Source of the DNA: Gammaproteobacteria bacterium
GTDB lineage: Bacteria > Pseudomonadota > Gammaproteobacteria > GCF-002020875
Direction: 5' to 3'
Length of the DNA: 39,134 nucleotides
NCBI GenBank assembly: GCA_013349825.1
Contig: DUYW01000011.1
Span: 1 to 39,134, forward strand
The position numbers and the translations under genes are program-made. How positions within the stretch are numbered: the stretch's first letter is position 1; each line of letters opens with the position of its first letter. A model generated the notes under the pieces. It was not told the origin of the DNA, did no database searches, and saw only the letters and a list, made by a program, of their open reading frames with translations. Of the stretch, positions 8,828-17,232 are shown piece by piece.

Positions 8828-8832
8828 CTGGA

Positions 8833-9873
8833 CTAAGTGAAAGAGACGGAGGGACTCTGTTGTTCAGAGTGGTTGATGGTGCCCAGTTTCCATGCCGTTT
8901 CACCTTGTTGGTTAAGCGTATCAATCGCTTGATCCGCATCTTCGGCAGAGACCACAACCACCATGCCAACTCCACAGTTGAAGGTGCGTACCATCTCTTC
9001 CTGTTTGACGTTACCCTGCTGCTGTAGCCAGTCAAAGACAGTGGGCCACTCCCAGGAGTTACTGTCAATTTCCGCCTGACTGTATGATGGCAGCACTCTG
9101 GGAAGGTTTTCGGTCAGACCGCCACCGGTAATATGGGCCAGAGCGTGGATGGGGAGCTGCTTCATAAGTGCCAGTAGTGGTTTGACATAGATGCGTGTCG
9201 GTTCTAACAGCCGCTCTCCAAGAGGTTTTCCTTCCAGGTCACTCTTCAGGTCGGCACCGGAAACTTCAATAATCTTGCGGATCAGTGAGTAGCCATTGGA
9301 GTGTGGCCCCGATGAGCGTATTCCAATCAAGACATCACCACTCCCTACCCGGCTGCCGTCGATTACTTCGCTCTTCTCAACGATGCCAACACTGAATCCG
9401 GCCAGATCATAGTCTCCACCCTCATACATTCCGGGCATCTCTGCAGTCTCGCCACCAATTAGTGCAGCGCCAGCCTGCACACAACCGGTTGCAATACCGT
9501 CTACGACCGCAACTGCAGTCTCACGATCCAGCTTGCCTGTGGCATAGTAATCAAGAAAAAAGAGCGGCTCTGCACCCTGCACAATCAGGTCATTGACACA
9601 CATTGCAACCAGGTCGATACCAATGGTGTTGTGTCTCTCCATCTCCATCGCCAGACGTAGCTTGGTACCGACACCATCTGTGCCAGAGACCAGCAGGGGA
9701 TTTGTGTAACGATCCAGTGGAATTTCAAACAGGGCACCGAACCCTCCAAGTCCGGCCATGACGCCGGGACGTTGGGTTCGGGCGGCAAGAGGCTTGATCT
9801 GTTCGACCAGATCGTTGCCTGCATCGATATCGACACCGGCATCACTGTAGCTGAGAGATTGTTCTGAAGACAT
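8833..9873 (-). CDS. purM: Phosphoribosylformylglycinamidine cyclo-ligase (AIR synthetase)
   Basis: Encodes 346 residues, the usual PurM length. It converts FGAM to AIR with ATP, the step after PurL in purine synthesis. Family marks are [13 protein letters not shown] at the N-terminus, [16 protein letters not shown], the substrate region [53 protein letters not shown] and [13 protein letters not shown]. The ATG at 9873 has little Shine-Dalgarno character. It is transcribed away from the CDP-alcohol phosphatidyltransferase, so the 58-base gap must hold both promoters. purN follows after a gap filled mainly by a repeat element. Confidence 0.96.
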   Translation of the reverse strand: MSSEQSLSYSDAGVDIDAGNDLVEQIKPLAARTQRPGVMAGLGGFGALFEIPLDRYTNPLLVSGTDGVGTKLRLAMEMERHNTIGIDLVAMCVNDLIVQGAEPLFFLDYYATGKLDRETAVAVVDGIATGCVQAGAALIGGETAEMPGMYEGGDYDLAGFSVGIVEKSEVIDGSRVGSGDVLIGIRSSGPHSNGYSLIRKIIEVSGADLKSDLEGKPLGERLLEPTRIYVKPLLALMKQLPIHALAHITGGGLTENLPRVLPSYSQAEIDSNSWEWPTVFDWLQQQGNVKQEEMVRTFNCGVGMVVVVSAEDADQAIDTLNQQGETAWKLGTINHSEQQSPSVSFT

Positions 9874-9931
9874 TGTGCTATGAATCTTTTAGTTGGACCG
9901 CAGTTTTAAAAGCAGGTTATTCTACTGGATT

Positions 9932-10528
9932 ATGGACCAACGCGATATTCCAAATCTGATCACAATTCTACGAATGTTTCTGGTGCTGCCCATTCTGTGG
10001 CTGCTCGCCAATAATTACTTCGTGGAATCCCTCTACCTCTTTGCTTTTGCAGGAATGAGTGATGGGCTGGATGGCTACCTGGCCAAACGGATGGGGTGGA
10101 GCAGTCGACTTGGATCGATACTGGACCCATTAGCAGACAAGCTGTTACTGGTTTCCACCTACGGTATGTTGACCTGGGTAGGGATCATTCCTGTCTGGTT
10201 GACAACGGTGATTGTGTTACGTGATCTACTGATTGTGATCGGGGGGCTGATCTACCATTTTCGTATTTCAAGCTATGATTTACAACCGAGTATTGTTAGC
10301 AAAATCAATACGTTTTTGCAGATATCTTATGTGTTAGGTGTGGTTGTGGTACGTGCCTTTCAGTGGGATATTGGGGAGTGGGTGGAGATTGCCACCTATG
10401 TGGTTTTAACCACAACAGTGCTTAGTGGTGCGGACTATGTCTGGACCTGGGGATGGAACGCCTATCGCTATCACACTCAAGAACCTGTAAAAAAAGATTC
10501 ACTAGATTTAGAGCGTGGTGAACCTTAA
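9932..10528 (+). CDS. CDP-alcohol phosphatidyltransferase family membrane protein
   Basis: Encodes 198 residues from the ATG at 9932. The frame is open to a TTG at 9893, but the ATG places the conserved DIPNLITILRMFLVLPILWLL at the N-terminus as in PgsA-like proteins. The catalytic metal-binding motif is present as SDGLDGYLAKRMGWSSRLG followed by SILDPLADK. About five hydrophobic segments indicate an inner-membrane enzyme that exchanges CMP of a CDP-lipid for an alcohol, as in phosphatidylglycerophosphate or cardiolipin synthesis. The exact alcohol cannot be read from the sequence. Its stop codon is immediately followed by the hda ATG, so the two are one operon, an arrangement known in gammaproteobacteria. 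Confidence 0.9.
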   Translation: MDQRDIPNLITILRMFLVLPILWLLANNYFVESLYLFAFAGMSDGLDGYLAKRMGWSSRLGSILDPLADKLLLVSTYGMLTWVGIIPVWLTTVIVLRDLLIVIGGLIYHFRISSYDLQPSIVSKINTFLQISYVLGVVVVRAFQWDIGEWVEIATYVVLTTTVLSGADYVWTWGWNAYRYHTQEPVKKDSLDLERGEP

Positions 10529-11236
10529 ATGGATGTTCAGATTCCACTATTGATTCCCTATCCGGACAATCGACAGGCCAGTTTTGAAAATTTTGTCGGT
10601 TTTCTGGACCACCCTGTAGTGACTCAACTTCAAAAAATTGCCACCGGAACAGCACCTCATCTTTTTTACCTGTGGGGAGTTGAGGGGGTTGGGAAAAGCC
10701 ACTTGGTTCACGCGACCTGTAATCTGTGCGATCAGCAGGGAGGTGAAGCGGTCCTCTTTCCGCTCGATCAACTGGTTGAGACTGCGACAGGTGCAGAGAG
10801 CCTGTTGAGCAGTGTTGAAGAGAAAGAGCTTGTGGTGCTGGAAAACTTAAACCATGCGGTGGGGCGAGCTGTTTGGGAAGAGATGCTATTTCATCTGCTC
10901 AACCAACTGCGTGATGCTGGAACTCATTTGATTATCACGGCTCGTTTACCTCTCAGTGAACTCGGTATTCAGTTAGCAGACCTTCGTTCAAGGCTCTCGG
11001 AAGGGGTGGTAGGGCACCTGCAACCACTGGATGACATGCAGAAGTGGCAGGTGGTTCAACAACGGGCACAACAACGTGGGATGGAGATGGGGGATGAGGT
11101 GGTGAATTTCTTAATGCAGCGAACAGCTCGTGATTTTCATACACTATTTGCACTGCTGGATCGGCTTGATCGAGAGACGTTGATTGCCCAGCGCAAAATC
11201 ACCATCCCCTTTGTGAAGCAGCTATTCGATCTCTGA
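10529..11236 (+). CDS. hda: DnaA-related regulator of replication initiation (Hda-like)
   Basis: Encodes 235 residues. Hda works with the DNA-loaded sliding clamp to stimulate ATP hydrolysis by DnaA and so limits re-initiation. The N-terminal QIPLLIPYPDN corresponds to the clamp-binding motif region. Walker A is GVEGVGKSH at 50-58. Walker B is LVVLEN at 101-106, with Glu-Asn where DnaA has two Asp. Box VII with the arginine finger is DLRSRLSEG. The C-terminal helical domain ends DRLDRETLIAQRKITIPFVKQLF, typical of Hda. The ATG follows directly on the stop codon of the preceding gene. Downstream lies an inverted-repeat element and the convergent DUF2069 gene. Confidence 0.92.
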   Translation: MDVQIPLLIPYPDNRQASFENFVGFLDHPVVTQLQKIATGTAPHLFYLWGVEGVGKSHLVHATCNLCDQQGGEAVLFPLDQLVETATGAESLLSSVEEKELVVLENLNHAVGRAVWEEMLFHLLNQLRDAGTHLIITARLPLSELGIQLADLRSRLSEGVVGHLQPLDDMQKWQVVQQRAQQRGMEMGDEVVNFLMQRTARDFHTLFALLDRLDRETLIAQRKITIPFVKQLFDL

Positions 11237-11251
11237 TAACTTTTTCCCCTC

Positions 11252-11414
11252 AGGAGCTTGTCCGAGAATAGAAGTCGTAGCGAGGGGAAGCTGATTTGAG
11301 ACAGATGTTGTCATCATTTGAGGCGAATAGTTCCACTATTTAACGAAAAGGATGGAAAGATATGGCCAAATTCAGTTTTTCCGCAGTGGATTCTCTATTC
11401 TCGGACTGGCTCCT
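11252..11414. mobile_element. Miniature inverted-repeat element, family 1, copy A (163 bp)
   Basis: The left terminal repeat AGGAGCTTGTCCGAGAATAG (11252-11271) matches the right one, CTATTCTCGGACTGGCTCCT (11395-11414), at 18 of 20 positions in reverse complement. The length of 163 bp is identical to copy B at 38110. Both copies share a core with a small dyad, AATAGT...(A/G)CTATT followed by TAACGA (11320-11346), at the same distance of 68 bases from the left end. There is no coding capacity for a transposase. A YTAR-type flank (CTAG) is visible at the right end only. Its right third forms the last codons and stop of the DUF2069 gene. Confidence 0.85.
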
Positions 11415-11758
11415 AGACGGGCATAGAAGGCACAACTGAAGAAGAAAGTGAGGCTCAGCAGGATTTCGATCCCTGAGTAGATCCGCTCTGGTGGGTTGAT
11501 AAAAAAATCGCCGATGCCATGGACGAAATAGAGTAGTGCCAGAAAACCACTCCAGGCGTACGTATAGGGGCGACCATTGAGCAGTCCGCGCAGAGGAAGA
11601 GCGAGTGGCACCACCATCACCATCAATACCATGGCAGTCGGGAAATAGTGTGATGGGGCCAGCCAGATAATCCACAATAGCAGGTGAATCAGTAGTGCAA
11701 AATAGCTACCGAGAGCGATAGTCTGTAAACGTTGTTTTTTTGCTTCAAAATTCATCAT
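11372..11758 (-). CDS. DUF2069 family membrane protein with element-derived C-terminus
   Basis: Encodes 128 residues with four predicted membrane helices (LGSYFALLIHLLLWIIW, PTAMVLMVMVVPLALPL, YAWSGFLALLYFVHGIGDFF, IEILLSLTFFFSCAFYARL), the pattern of DUF2069. Function is unknown. Two adjacent ATG codons (11758 and 11755) can serve as start. The last 13 codons (GASPRIENPLRKN) and the TGA are encoded inside the terminal repeat and interior of the miniature element at 11252-11414, so the original C-terminus was probably replaced by the insertion. It is convergent with hda. Confidence 0.8.
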   Translation of the reverse strand: MMNFEAKKQRLQTIALGSYFALLIHLLLWIIWLAPSHYFPTAMVLMVMVVPLALPLRGLLNGRPYTYAWSGFLALLYFVHGIGDFFINPPERIYSGIEILLSLTFFFSCAFYARLGASPRIENPLRKN

Positions 11759-11879
11759 TGAATTGTACCTGAACGGTTTGCCTCAGATCGGTTTAGCCCA
11801 CCACTGTGGCACTGCTATCGGGTAAATATTTTGACTGGAGCTGGGTAAACCCTGTGATGGGCTTTAAGTGGTGGCTGCA

Positions 11880-12950
11880 TCAACTCAGCAGTGCCACACT
11901 CTTGATTTGTGCATAGACTGCTTTGCCGGGAGTCAACCGTAGTTGTGATGCAGACTTTCGGGTAATGCGGGAGAGCAGTATGGCATCACCGACACGGATA
12001 CGAACCATCTTCTGTGAGGGGCTCTCATCGACGATCTCCTCAATCGTGGCAGGAAAGATATTGAGAATACTGGTTCCGGACTGTCTCTCTAGGGTGAGGC
12101 TGACATCACGTGCTGCAACCTGTAGGCGAACCGGATGACCGATGGCAAACTGTTTTTGAGCCACAGCAAAGGCTCCTCCTGAAAAGGAGAGGTGTGTAAG
12201 TTTGTAGTGGTCATCGTGGTGGCTGACCTGAGCATGAATCAGTGCTTTTGCCTCATCGCCGTGAGCGAGAGGAAGGTCCAATTGGGTCAGTATCTGCTCA
12301 ACAGGAGCTGATGCAGTGATTTTGCCACCCTCAAGATAGATGAGTTGATCAGCCAGCCGGGCTACCTCTTCCGGTGAGTGGCTTACATAGAGAAGAGGGA
12401 TATTGAGTTCATCGTGCAGAGACTCTAGATAGGGGAGAATCTCCTGTTTACGCTGATGGTCAAGTGCCGAGAGGGGCTCATCCATTAACAAAATGTGGGG
12501 ACTCACAGCCAGTGCACGTGCAATAGCAACCCGTTGCTGCTCACCACCAGAGAGTTGAGCGGGGCTACGCATTAATAGATGCTCAATACCCAGCAAGTTA
12601 ATTGCGTGATCCAGCGAGATGCGCTGTTCAGCAACCGGTATCCTCTTCTGCCCGTACTTCAGATTATTGAGCACATTAAGGTGAGCAAACAGACTCGGCT
12701 CTTGAAAGACATAACCGACCGGACGTTGGTGAGGGGGGATAAAATGTGTCTGCTGTTGCCAAATGGCATCACCAACCCGCAGGTAACCGTGGGGAGTAGC
12801 CTCCAGACCTGCGATAGCACGCAGTAGTGTGGTTTTACCGCATCCTGAAGGGCCAAACAGTGCAGTGACCCCACGTGTTGGGATGGTGAAATCGACATCA
12901 AGTGTGAATGACTCACGTTGAATTTTGAATCGTGCCTCAATGGTACTCAT
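11880..12950 (-). CDS. modC: Molybdate ABC transporter ATP-binding protein
   Basis: Encodes 356 residues. The ATPase domain contains Walker [10 protein letters not shown], the Q-loop region [11 protein letters not shown], the signature LSGGEQQR, Walker [13 protein letters not shown] and the H-loop VSHSPEE. The C-terminal part (about 290-352) is a TOBE/Mop-like oxyanion-binding domain ending in a short KSVALLS, as in ModC. It powers molybdate import with ModB and ModA. Its ATG overlaps the modB stop as ATGA. Molybdate would feed cofactor synthesis for the nitrate reductase encoded about 12 kb away. Confidence 0.94.
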   Translation of the reverse strand: MSTIEARFKIQRESFTLDVDFTIPTRGVTALFGPSGCGKTTLLRAIAGLEATPHGYLRVGDAIWQQQTHFIPPHQRPVGYVFQEPSLFAHLNVLNNLKYGQKRIPVAEQRISLDHAINLLGIEHLLMRSPAQLSGGEQQRVAIARALAVSPHILLMDEPLSALDHQRKQEILPYLESLHDELNIPLLYVSHSPEEVARLADQLIYLEGGKITASAPVEQILTQLDLPLAHGDEAKALIHAQVSHHDDHYKLTHLSFSGGAFAVAQKQFAIGHPVRLQVAARDVSLTLERQSGTSILNIFPATIEEIVDESPSQKMVRIRVGDAILLSRITRKSASQLRLTPGKAVYAQIKSVALLS

Positions 12951-13627
12951 GGCTGCACTACGCTAAAGCGGCGGTTGATTCCGTAGACGGTAATCAACAG
13001 TAGAAAAGAGAGCAGGAGCAGGCCGCCAGAGAGCCAGTGAGCCTGACCATACTCCAACATCTCAACATGGTCATAGATAGCAATGGAAAGCACCTGGGTT
13101 TCGCCGGGAATATTGCCACCGATCATCAGCACAACCCCAAACTCTCCTACGGTATGGGCAAACCCCAATACCGCTGCGGTTAAAAAACCGGGGCGAGCGA
13201 GCGGCATCACAACGGTTAAAAAGCGGTCAAGGGGGGAGGCACGGAGTGTCGCAGCCACTTCGAGCGGACGTTGTCCGATTGCGGTGAAGGCCCCCTGCAG
13301 AGGTTGCACCACAAAGGGCAGGGAGTAGAAGACAGAGCCGACCACCAGCCCTGTAAAGGTAAAGGCGAGTGGCTGAAACCCTGCCATTGCAGAGAGTTGC
13401 CCCAGGGGGCCATGGGGGCCAATCATCACCAACAGATAGAACCCCAGTACGGTTGGGGGAAGAATCAAAGGGAGGGCAACCACCGCCTCAATCAGAAATT
13501 TGTAACGCCATCTGGAGCGTGACAGCCACCAGGCGAGCGGTGTTCCCAGCAGTAGCAGTACCAGAGTGGTGATGGCCGCCAACTTGAAGGTGATCAACAG
13601 TGCGGTTAAATCGGTGCTACTGATCAT
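12947..13627 (-). CDS. modB: Molybdate ABC transporter permease
   Basis: Encodes 226 residues from the ATG at 13627. The frame extends to a TTG at 13645, but the internal ATG gives the expected ModB start and overlaps the modA end by 11 bases. It is a polytopic inner-membrane protein with about five helices. The permease loop that contacts ModC reads [25 protein letters not shown], and the segment [21 protein letters not shown] is typical of ModB. The ATGA overlap with modC supports translational coupling. Confidence 0.92.
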   Translation of the reverse strand: MISSTDLTALLITFKLAAITTLVLLLLGTPLAWWLSRSRWRYKFLIEAVVALPLILPPTVLGFYLLVMIGPHGPLGQLSAMAGFQPLAFTFTGLVVGSVFYSLPFVVQPLQGAFTAIGQRPLEVAATLRASPLDRFLTVVMPLARPGFLTAAVLGFAHTVGEFGVVLMIGGNIPGETQVLSIAIYDHVEMLEYGQAHWLSGGLLLLSFLLLITVYGINRRFSVVQP

Positions 13628-14393
13628 GAGCAAGACTGTATCCAAATTGTTGAATGATCTTAGCGGCTTCTCGGCTCTTTACAAAATCGAGAAAGTTACG
13701 TGCTGCAGGCTGCTCTTTGAGCAGTACCACTTGCTGTTCAATGGGGGTGTAATATTTTTGTGGCACCTGCCAGCGGGAGCCTTTTGTCTTGATATTGAGT
13801 AGCTGAGCCGTAGAGACCAGCCCCAGCTCAGCATTGCCGCTATCAATATACTGCAAGGTTTGAGCAATGTTTTCACCACGTACCAGATGCGGTTGAAGCT
13901 TCTCCCAAAGCCCTTGAGCTTGCAGGAACTCCTTGGCTGCTCTTCCGTAGGGGGCCAGTTTTGGGTTGGCAATGGCGAGATGTGAAAAGCTCTGTTGCCG
14001 GAGTACTGTTGCTGTTGAGTCAATTTTACTCTGGTCCGGACTCCACAATACCAGCTCTCCAACGGCATAGGTAAAGCGGCTTCCTGTAATGGCTTGTCCC
14101 TCCTCCTCCAGTCGTGTTGGGCGATGCTGATCGGCTGCAAAATAGAGGTGGTAGGGGGCACCATGTACAATTTGCGCATAGAGCTTACCGGTTGAGCCGG
14201 TAATCAGGGTGATGGTGTGGTCACTCTGCTGGTGAAAACGTCCTATCAGTGCCTTGGCGGCAGCGGTGAAATTGCTGGCCACAGCAACTCGAATCTCATC
14301 TGCTGCGGTAACAGGAGCATAGAGAGCGGCCCCTAACAGGGCTGATACCACGATACGTATGACCATCTGAATGGATAGGAGGAGGTGTGCCAT
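13617..14393 (-). CDS. modA: Molybdate-binding periplasmic protein
   Basis: Encodes 258 residues with a signal peptide ending near APVTAADE. The mature start [17 protein letters not shown], then [36 protein letters not shown] and [12 protein letters not shown], are hallmarks of ModA. The Ser of the ASN and GSTGKL segments would contact the oxyanion. It is first in modABC and is transcribed divergently from the YqhA-like gene. No clear ModE palindrome was found in the 108-base gap. Confidence 0.93.
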   Translation of the reverse strand: MAHLLLSIQMVIRIVVSALLGAALYAPVTAADEIRVAVASNFTAAAKALIGRFHQQSDHTITLITGSTGKLYAQIVHGAPYHLYFAADQHRPTRLEEEGQAITGSRFTYAVGELVLWSPDQSKIDSTATVLRQQSFSHLAIANPKLAPYGRAAKEFLQAQGLWEKLQPHLVRGENIAQTLQYIDSGNAELGLVSTAQLLNIKTKGSRWQVPQKYYTPIEQQVVLLKEQPAARNFLDFVKSREAAKIIQQFGYSLAHDQ

Positions 14394-14501
14394 AAAAGGT
14401 TATCTTTAGTGGTACGGTGAATTGCCACCTTTATGTTTAATATTGGATCGGTATACTACGCGGAGAAGGTAGAATTTGACAATTTATTGGGGAAATAGGG
14501 A

Positions 14502-15035
14502 ATGAAGGTACTGGAAGATCTATTTGAAAACTTTCTCTGGAGTAGCCGTCTTGTCGTGTTGACAGCGGTTTTATCAAGTTTGCTTGCTGCACTGGCTATG
14601 TTTTATATGGCAACGGTAGATGCGGTCTATATGGTCTCTCATCTGCTCCATTATGCAGATCCGGCTCTGGAGGCGGCTGCACGAAGCAGCCTGCATGCGA
14701 CAACCGTGACCCATATTGTAGAGATTGTGGATGGCTACCTGCTAGCGACAGTGCTGTTAATCTTTGCGCTGGGGCTCTATGAACTTTTTATTGGTGAGAT
14801 CGATGCCGCGCAGGGAGATCAAACCTCATCCAATATTCTTCTGATCAAGAGTCTGGATGATCTCAAAGCGCGTCTTGCCAAGGTGATCTTGATGATTTTG
14901 ATTGTCAAATTCTTTGAGCATACGGTTTCGATGGAGTTTGCCACCCCATTGGATCTGCTCTATATGGCGGGAGGCATTGCACTGATTGGCCTCTCTCTCT
15001 ATCTCTCTCACGCAGGGGATCACAGTAAGCGTTAA
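14502..15035 (+). CDS. YqhA/UPF0114 family membrane protein
   Basis: Encodes 177 residues. Three to four hydrophobic segments are visible (SSRLVVLTAVLSSLLAALAMFYMA, YLLATVLLIFALGLYELFIG, AKVILMILIVKFFEHTV, LLYMAGGIALIGLSLYLS). The arrangement LYELFIGEIDAA and the following SLDDLKARLAKVI are characteristic of the UPF0114/YqhA family. Function is unknown. GGGGAAATAGGG precedes the ATG. After the stop a 7-bp stem (GCCACAA/TTGTGGC at 15041-15076) occurs but no T-run, so transcription could continue towards the response regulator at 15190. Confidence 0.85.
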   Translation: MKVLEDLFENFLWSSRLVVLTAVLSSLLAALAMFYMATVDAVYMVSHLLHYADPALEAAARSSLHATTVTHIVEIVDGYLLATVLLIFALGLYELFIGEIDAAQGDQTSSNILLIKSLDDLKARLAKVILMILIVKFFEHTVSMEFATPLDLLYMAGGIALIGLSLYLSHAGDHSKR

Positions 15036-15150
15036 AGAGCGCCACAAACCATGCATTTTTTAGTGATTGTTGTGGCAGTATCGCACTCGAATCCTCTGTT
15101 ACTGGTATAGGTGCTGTGGAACGAATCTGCAGGAAAGAGAGAGTCATATC

Positions 15151-15180
15151 CAGTAGGGAGCAGTAGGGAGCAGTAGGGAG
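15151..15180 (+). repeat. Three exact 10-bp tandem repeats carrying Shine-Dalgarno-like GGGAG
   Basis: CAGTAGGGAG occurs three times in direct succession and ends 9 bases before the GTG start at 15190. Each unit contains GGGAG, a plausible ribosome binding site; only the last is at normal spacing. Such short repeats change copy number by slippage, so this may tune translation of the response regulator. It may also be a chance product. Confidence 0.9.
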
Positions 15181-15189
15181 TATTAAAGA

Positions 15190-15972
15190 GTGACTGAACA
15201 AAGACGCCAAGGGGTTCAAGTACTACTGGTCGAGGATAACAAAACCAGCCAACTGGTGATGCAACAGGTGTTGCTGGGTTTTGATGCCGAGGTAACCATC
15301 GTAGAGAATGGTCAGGAGGCACTAAATGCAGTCCAGCAGCAACCGTTTGATATAGTGTTGATGGATGTGCAGATGCCTGTGATGGATGGCTATGAGGCGA
15401 CAAAACAGATTCGTCTGCTATTTTCAGCCGCTGAACTTCCTGTCATTGCAATGACTGCCAATACCTTGAAAGAAGATCGTGAGAAGGCTTTAGAGGTGGG
15501 GATGAATGATTATCTGTCTAAGCCAATCGAAGTCGATGCGATTCACCAGGTGTTGGGAAAATGGATAGAACATAAAGAGGGGGCGGCCAGGGAGACGGTT
15601 CAGGATGAAGAAGAGAGTGAAGCACGGCCTTCACAACTGCCGGGGCTTGATGTTGTGGAAGGGGTTGGGCGAATGATGGGGCAATGGGGTATCTATTTCG
15701 AGATCATTCAGCACTTTGCAGAGACGAATCAGTTTTTTTATGATGAATTGATCAGGAACCTGAAAGAAGAAGAGGTTGATAACGTCGTCGAAATGTTGCA
15801 TCGGTTCAAAGGAATCTCAGCAAGCATCTCTGCCAATGAGCTTTCAGCACTGTTGGCAGAGATTGAAAAAGAGATGAGAGAGAGAGGGGCCATCGGGCAG
15901 TCTCAACTGGAAAACCTGAAAAGAGCCTTTGAGACCGTTATGACCTCGATTGCTAGTGCTCGAACAATATAG
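15190..15972 (+). CDS. Receiver-Hpt phosphorelay protein
   Basis: Encodes 260 residues from a GTG. Residues 9-123 are a CheY-like receiver: acidic residues in LLVEDN, phospho-acceptor D59 in IVLMDVQMPVMDG, and K111 in YLSKPIE. A charged linker (about 127-150) leads to a histidine phosphotransfer domain with H204 in EMLHRFKGISAS, where the usual form is AHxLKGxA. The protein could pass phosphate from a hybrid kinase to a final regulator. No kinase gene is adjacent. The large hybrid kinase at 31635 is a possible partner in the same window, but that is only inference. Translation may be affected by the tandem GGGAG repeats just upstream. Confidence 0.88.
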   Translation: MTEQRRQGVQVLLVEDNKTSQLVMQQVLLGFDAEVTIVENGQEALNAVQQQPFDIVLMDVQMPVMDGYEATKQIRLLFSAAELPVIAMTANTLKEDREKALEVGMNDYLSKPIEVDAIHQVLGKWIEHKEGAARETVQDEEESEARPSQLPGLDVVEGVGRMMGQWGIYFEIIQHFAETNQFFYDELIRNLKEEEVDNVVEMLHRFKGISASISANELSALLAEIEKEMRERGAIGQSQLENLKRAFETVMTSIASARTI

Positions 15973-16016
15973 GTTCCCGGTAAATCTTTTATTCTGGATA
16001 AAGTGCTGCCCTGTTT

Positions 16017-16511
16017 CTAGTCTCCAGATGCAGCGTAAATCTCCTCATCCGTCTGCACCTTTCCGGTTTTGAGCTCAATCTCTGTGGCATCACGAACATC
16101 CACAATCACCAGGTCTATATTGATATCGGCTCCCGCTAAGGGGTGGTTGCCATCCACAGTAACCTCATCATCATTGAGTGCCGTGATGGTAACAGGGAGG
16201 TCATTGCCATTTTTCTGTGTAAAGAATTGCATACCGATATGGAGACCATCCTTTGAGTTGAATTGGCCTCTCGGAATCACTTTAACCTTCGATTTATCAT
16301 GCACTCCGAAACCCTCTTCCGGGGCTAGAGAGAACGTTAACCGCTCCCCCGTTTGGTGTCCCTCAATCTTTTTCTCAATAGCAAGAAACAGAGAGCCTCC
16401 TCCCTGAATAAATGCAAGTGGCTCACCGTGGTCAGAGCTGTCTATGATGTCCCCTTTTTTATCAACCATTTTATACTCGATGGTGACGACTCGATTATTA
16501 CTTATTATCAT
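16017..16511 (-). CDS. SlyD-like FKBP-type peptidyl-prolyl isomerase
   Basis: Encodes 164 residues. The N-terminal NRVVTIEYKMVDKKGDIIDSS, FIQGGGSLFLAIEKKIEGHQTGE and SLAPEEGFGVHDKSKV match the split FKBP domain of SlyD-like proteins. The inserted flap lies between, about residues 75-120, and the FKBP fold resumes at VDGNHPLAGADINIDLVIVDVRDAT. The His-rich metal-binding tail of E. coli SlyD is missing. It is likely a cytoplasmic chaperone and prolyl isomerase. AAGGA precedes the ATG at 16511. It is convergent with the receiver-Hpt gene. Confidence 0.9.
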   Translation of the reverse strand: MIISNNRVVTIEYKMVDKKGDIIDSSDHGEPLAFIQGGGSLFLAIEKKIEGHQTGERLTFSLAPEEGFGVHDKSKVKVIPRGQFNSKDGLHIGMQFFTQKNGNDLPVTITALNDDEVTVDGNHPLAGADINIDLVIVDVRDATEIELKTGKVQTDEEIYAASGD

Positions 16512-16909
16512 ACAATATCCTTGTGAGGGCCTTTTACTTGGAGGCGCACTTGATTATAGCTGTAAAACTCTATTTTACAGAAAAATTGGGCGGCCACCTG
16601 GAGAATAGTTGGCTGAAAAGGGGACACGATACAGAGTGCCAGTCCATATCTGGATTGGAGTTGATACAATCCTGACATCCTCAGTTGACCGCTTCTGGAG
16701 TTTGTAATGCTATGAAACTGTTGAAAGATGTTGCTAATGGTTTGATCGCTCTACTGAGGAAGACACGTTACAGACCAGATTGTGCATTTAGGTGTGCGCA
16801 TTACTGCGTTACAATTCCTTGCATCTGCGTACTATTCTGCGTCACTGTGCCTTGTCCTGCGCACGCCTGAACACACGCTCTAACCTGTTCAACTGAGGAA
16901 TCTAGGATT
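16512..16909. other. 398-base intergenic region
   Basis: No gene can be supported here. It separates the divergent SlyD-like gene and the small membrane gene at 16910. A Cys-rich frame ending at 16870 (possible ATG at 16712, 52 residues) overlaps a repeat-rich stretch and is not accepted. The notable structure is the inverted repeat at 16791-16867, listed separately. Confidence 0.4.
16791..16867. repeat. 10-bp inverted repeat enclosing three CTGCGT motifs
   Basis: GGTGTGCGCA (16791-16800) pairs with TGCGCACGCC (16858-16867) over all ten positions, with one G-U pair in RNA. The 57-base interval holds CTGCGT at 16804, 16825 and 16837, with further TGTG and TGCG steps. It ends 42 bases before the ATG at 16910. 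It could be a binding array or a leader structure. There is no T-run to suggest a terminator. Confidence 0.55.
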
Positions 16910-17221
16910 ATGCTATGGAACTTTATGATGCACGCCCTGATGGGGTGGCTGGGTGCCTACTATTTTTTGCTTGCACCCGACCGTATAGGTACAGCGATTC
17001 TGGTGGTGTGCATGACTCAGGCGGTAGATCAGATTCGGGTGCGCAAGGAGAAGTGGGCTGAGGTCGAGGCCCTGCCCGAAAATGAGCGAGCTGAGGCCTC
17101 GAAGGCGTTGGAACAGAACATCAGGCAGATCATGATCATGACCTTTATTCAGAATGTAGCCATCTTTACAGGAGTGCTATTGCTGACGGCTCATGCTGCA
17201 AGATTAAATGGCTGGTTGTAA
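16910..17221 (+). CDS. Small two-helix membrane protein, unknown function
   Basis: Encodes 103 residues. The first helix pair region spans MMHALMGWLGAYYFLLAP and IGTAILVVCMTQAVDQI. A charged segment (RKEKWAEVEALPENERAEASKALEQ) follows, then a second membrane helix MIMTFIQNVAIFTGVLLLTAH. The family is not recognised. An ATG with AGGA just upstream is a reasonable start. The next gene begins 11 bases after the stop, so the two are very likely co-transcribed. Confidence 0.7.
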   Translation: MLWNFMMHALMGWLGAYYFLLAPDRIGTAILVVCMTQAVDQIRVRKEKWAEVEALPENERAEASKALEQNIRQIMIMTFIQNVAIFTGVLLLTAHAARLNGWL

Positions 17222-17232
17222 AGGAGCTGATA

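Noticed and set aside
14394-14501. ModE operator between modA and the YqhA-like gene
   Set aside because: No convincing TATAT...ATATA palindrome of ModE type is present in the gap.
16685-16870. Cys-rich 61-residue frame ending CVTVPCPAHA
   Set aside because: It starts at a weak TTG, or at an ATG at 16712 with poor spacing, and its Cys pattern is a by-product of the CTGCGT-rich repeat stretch.
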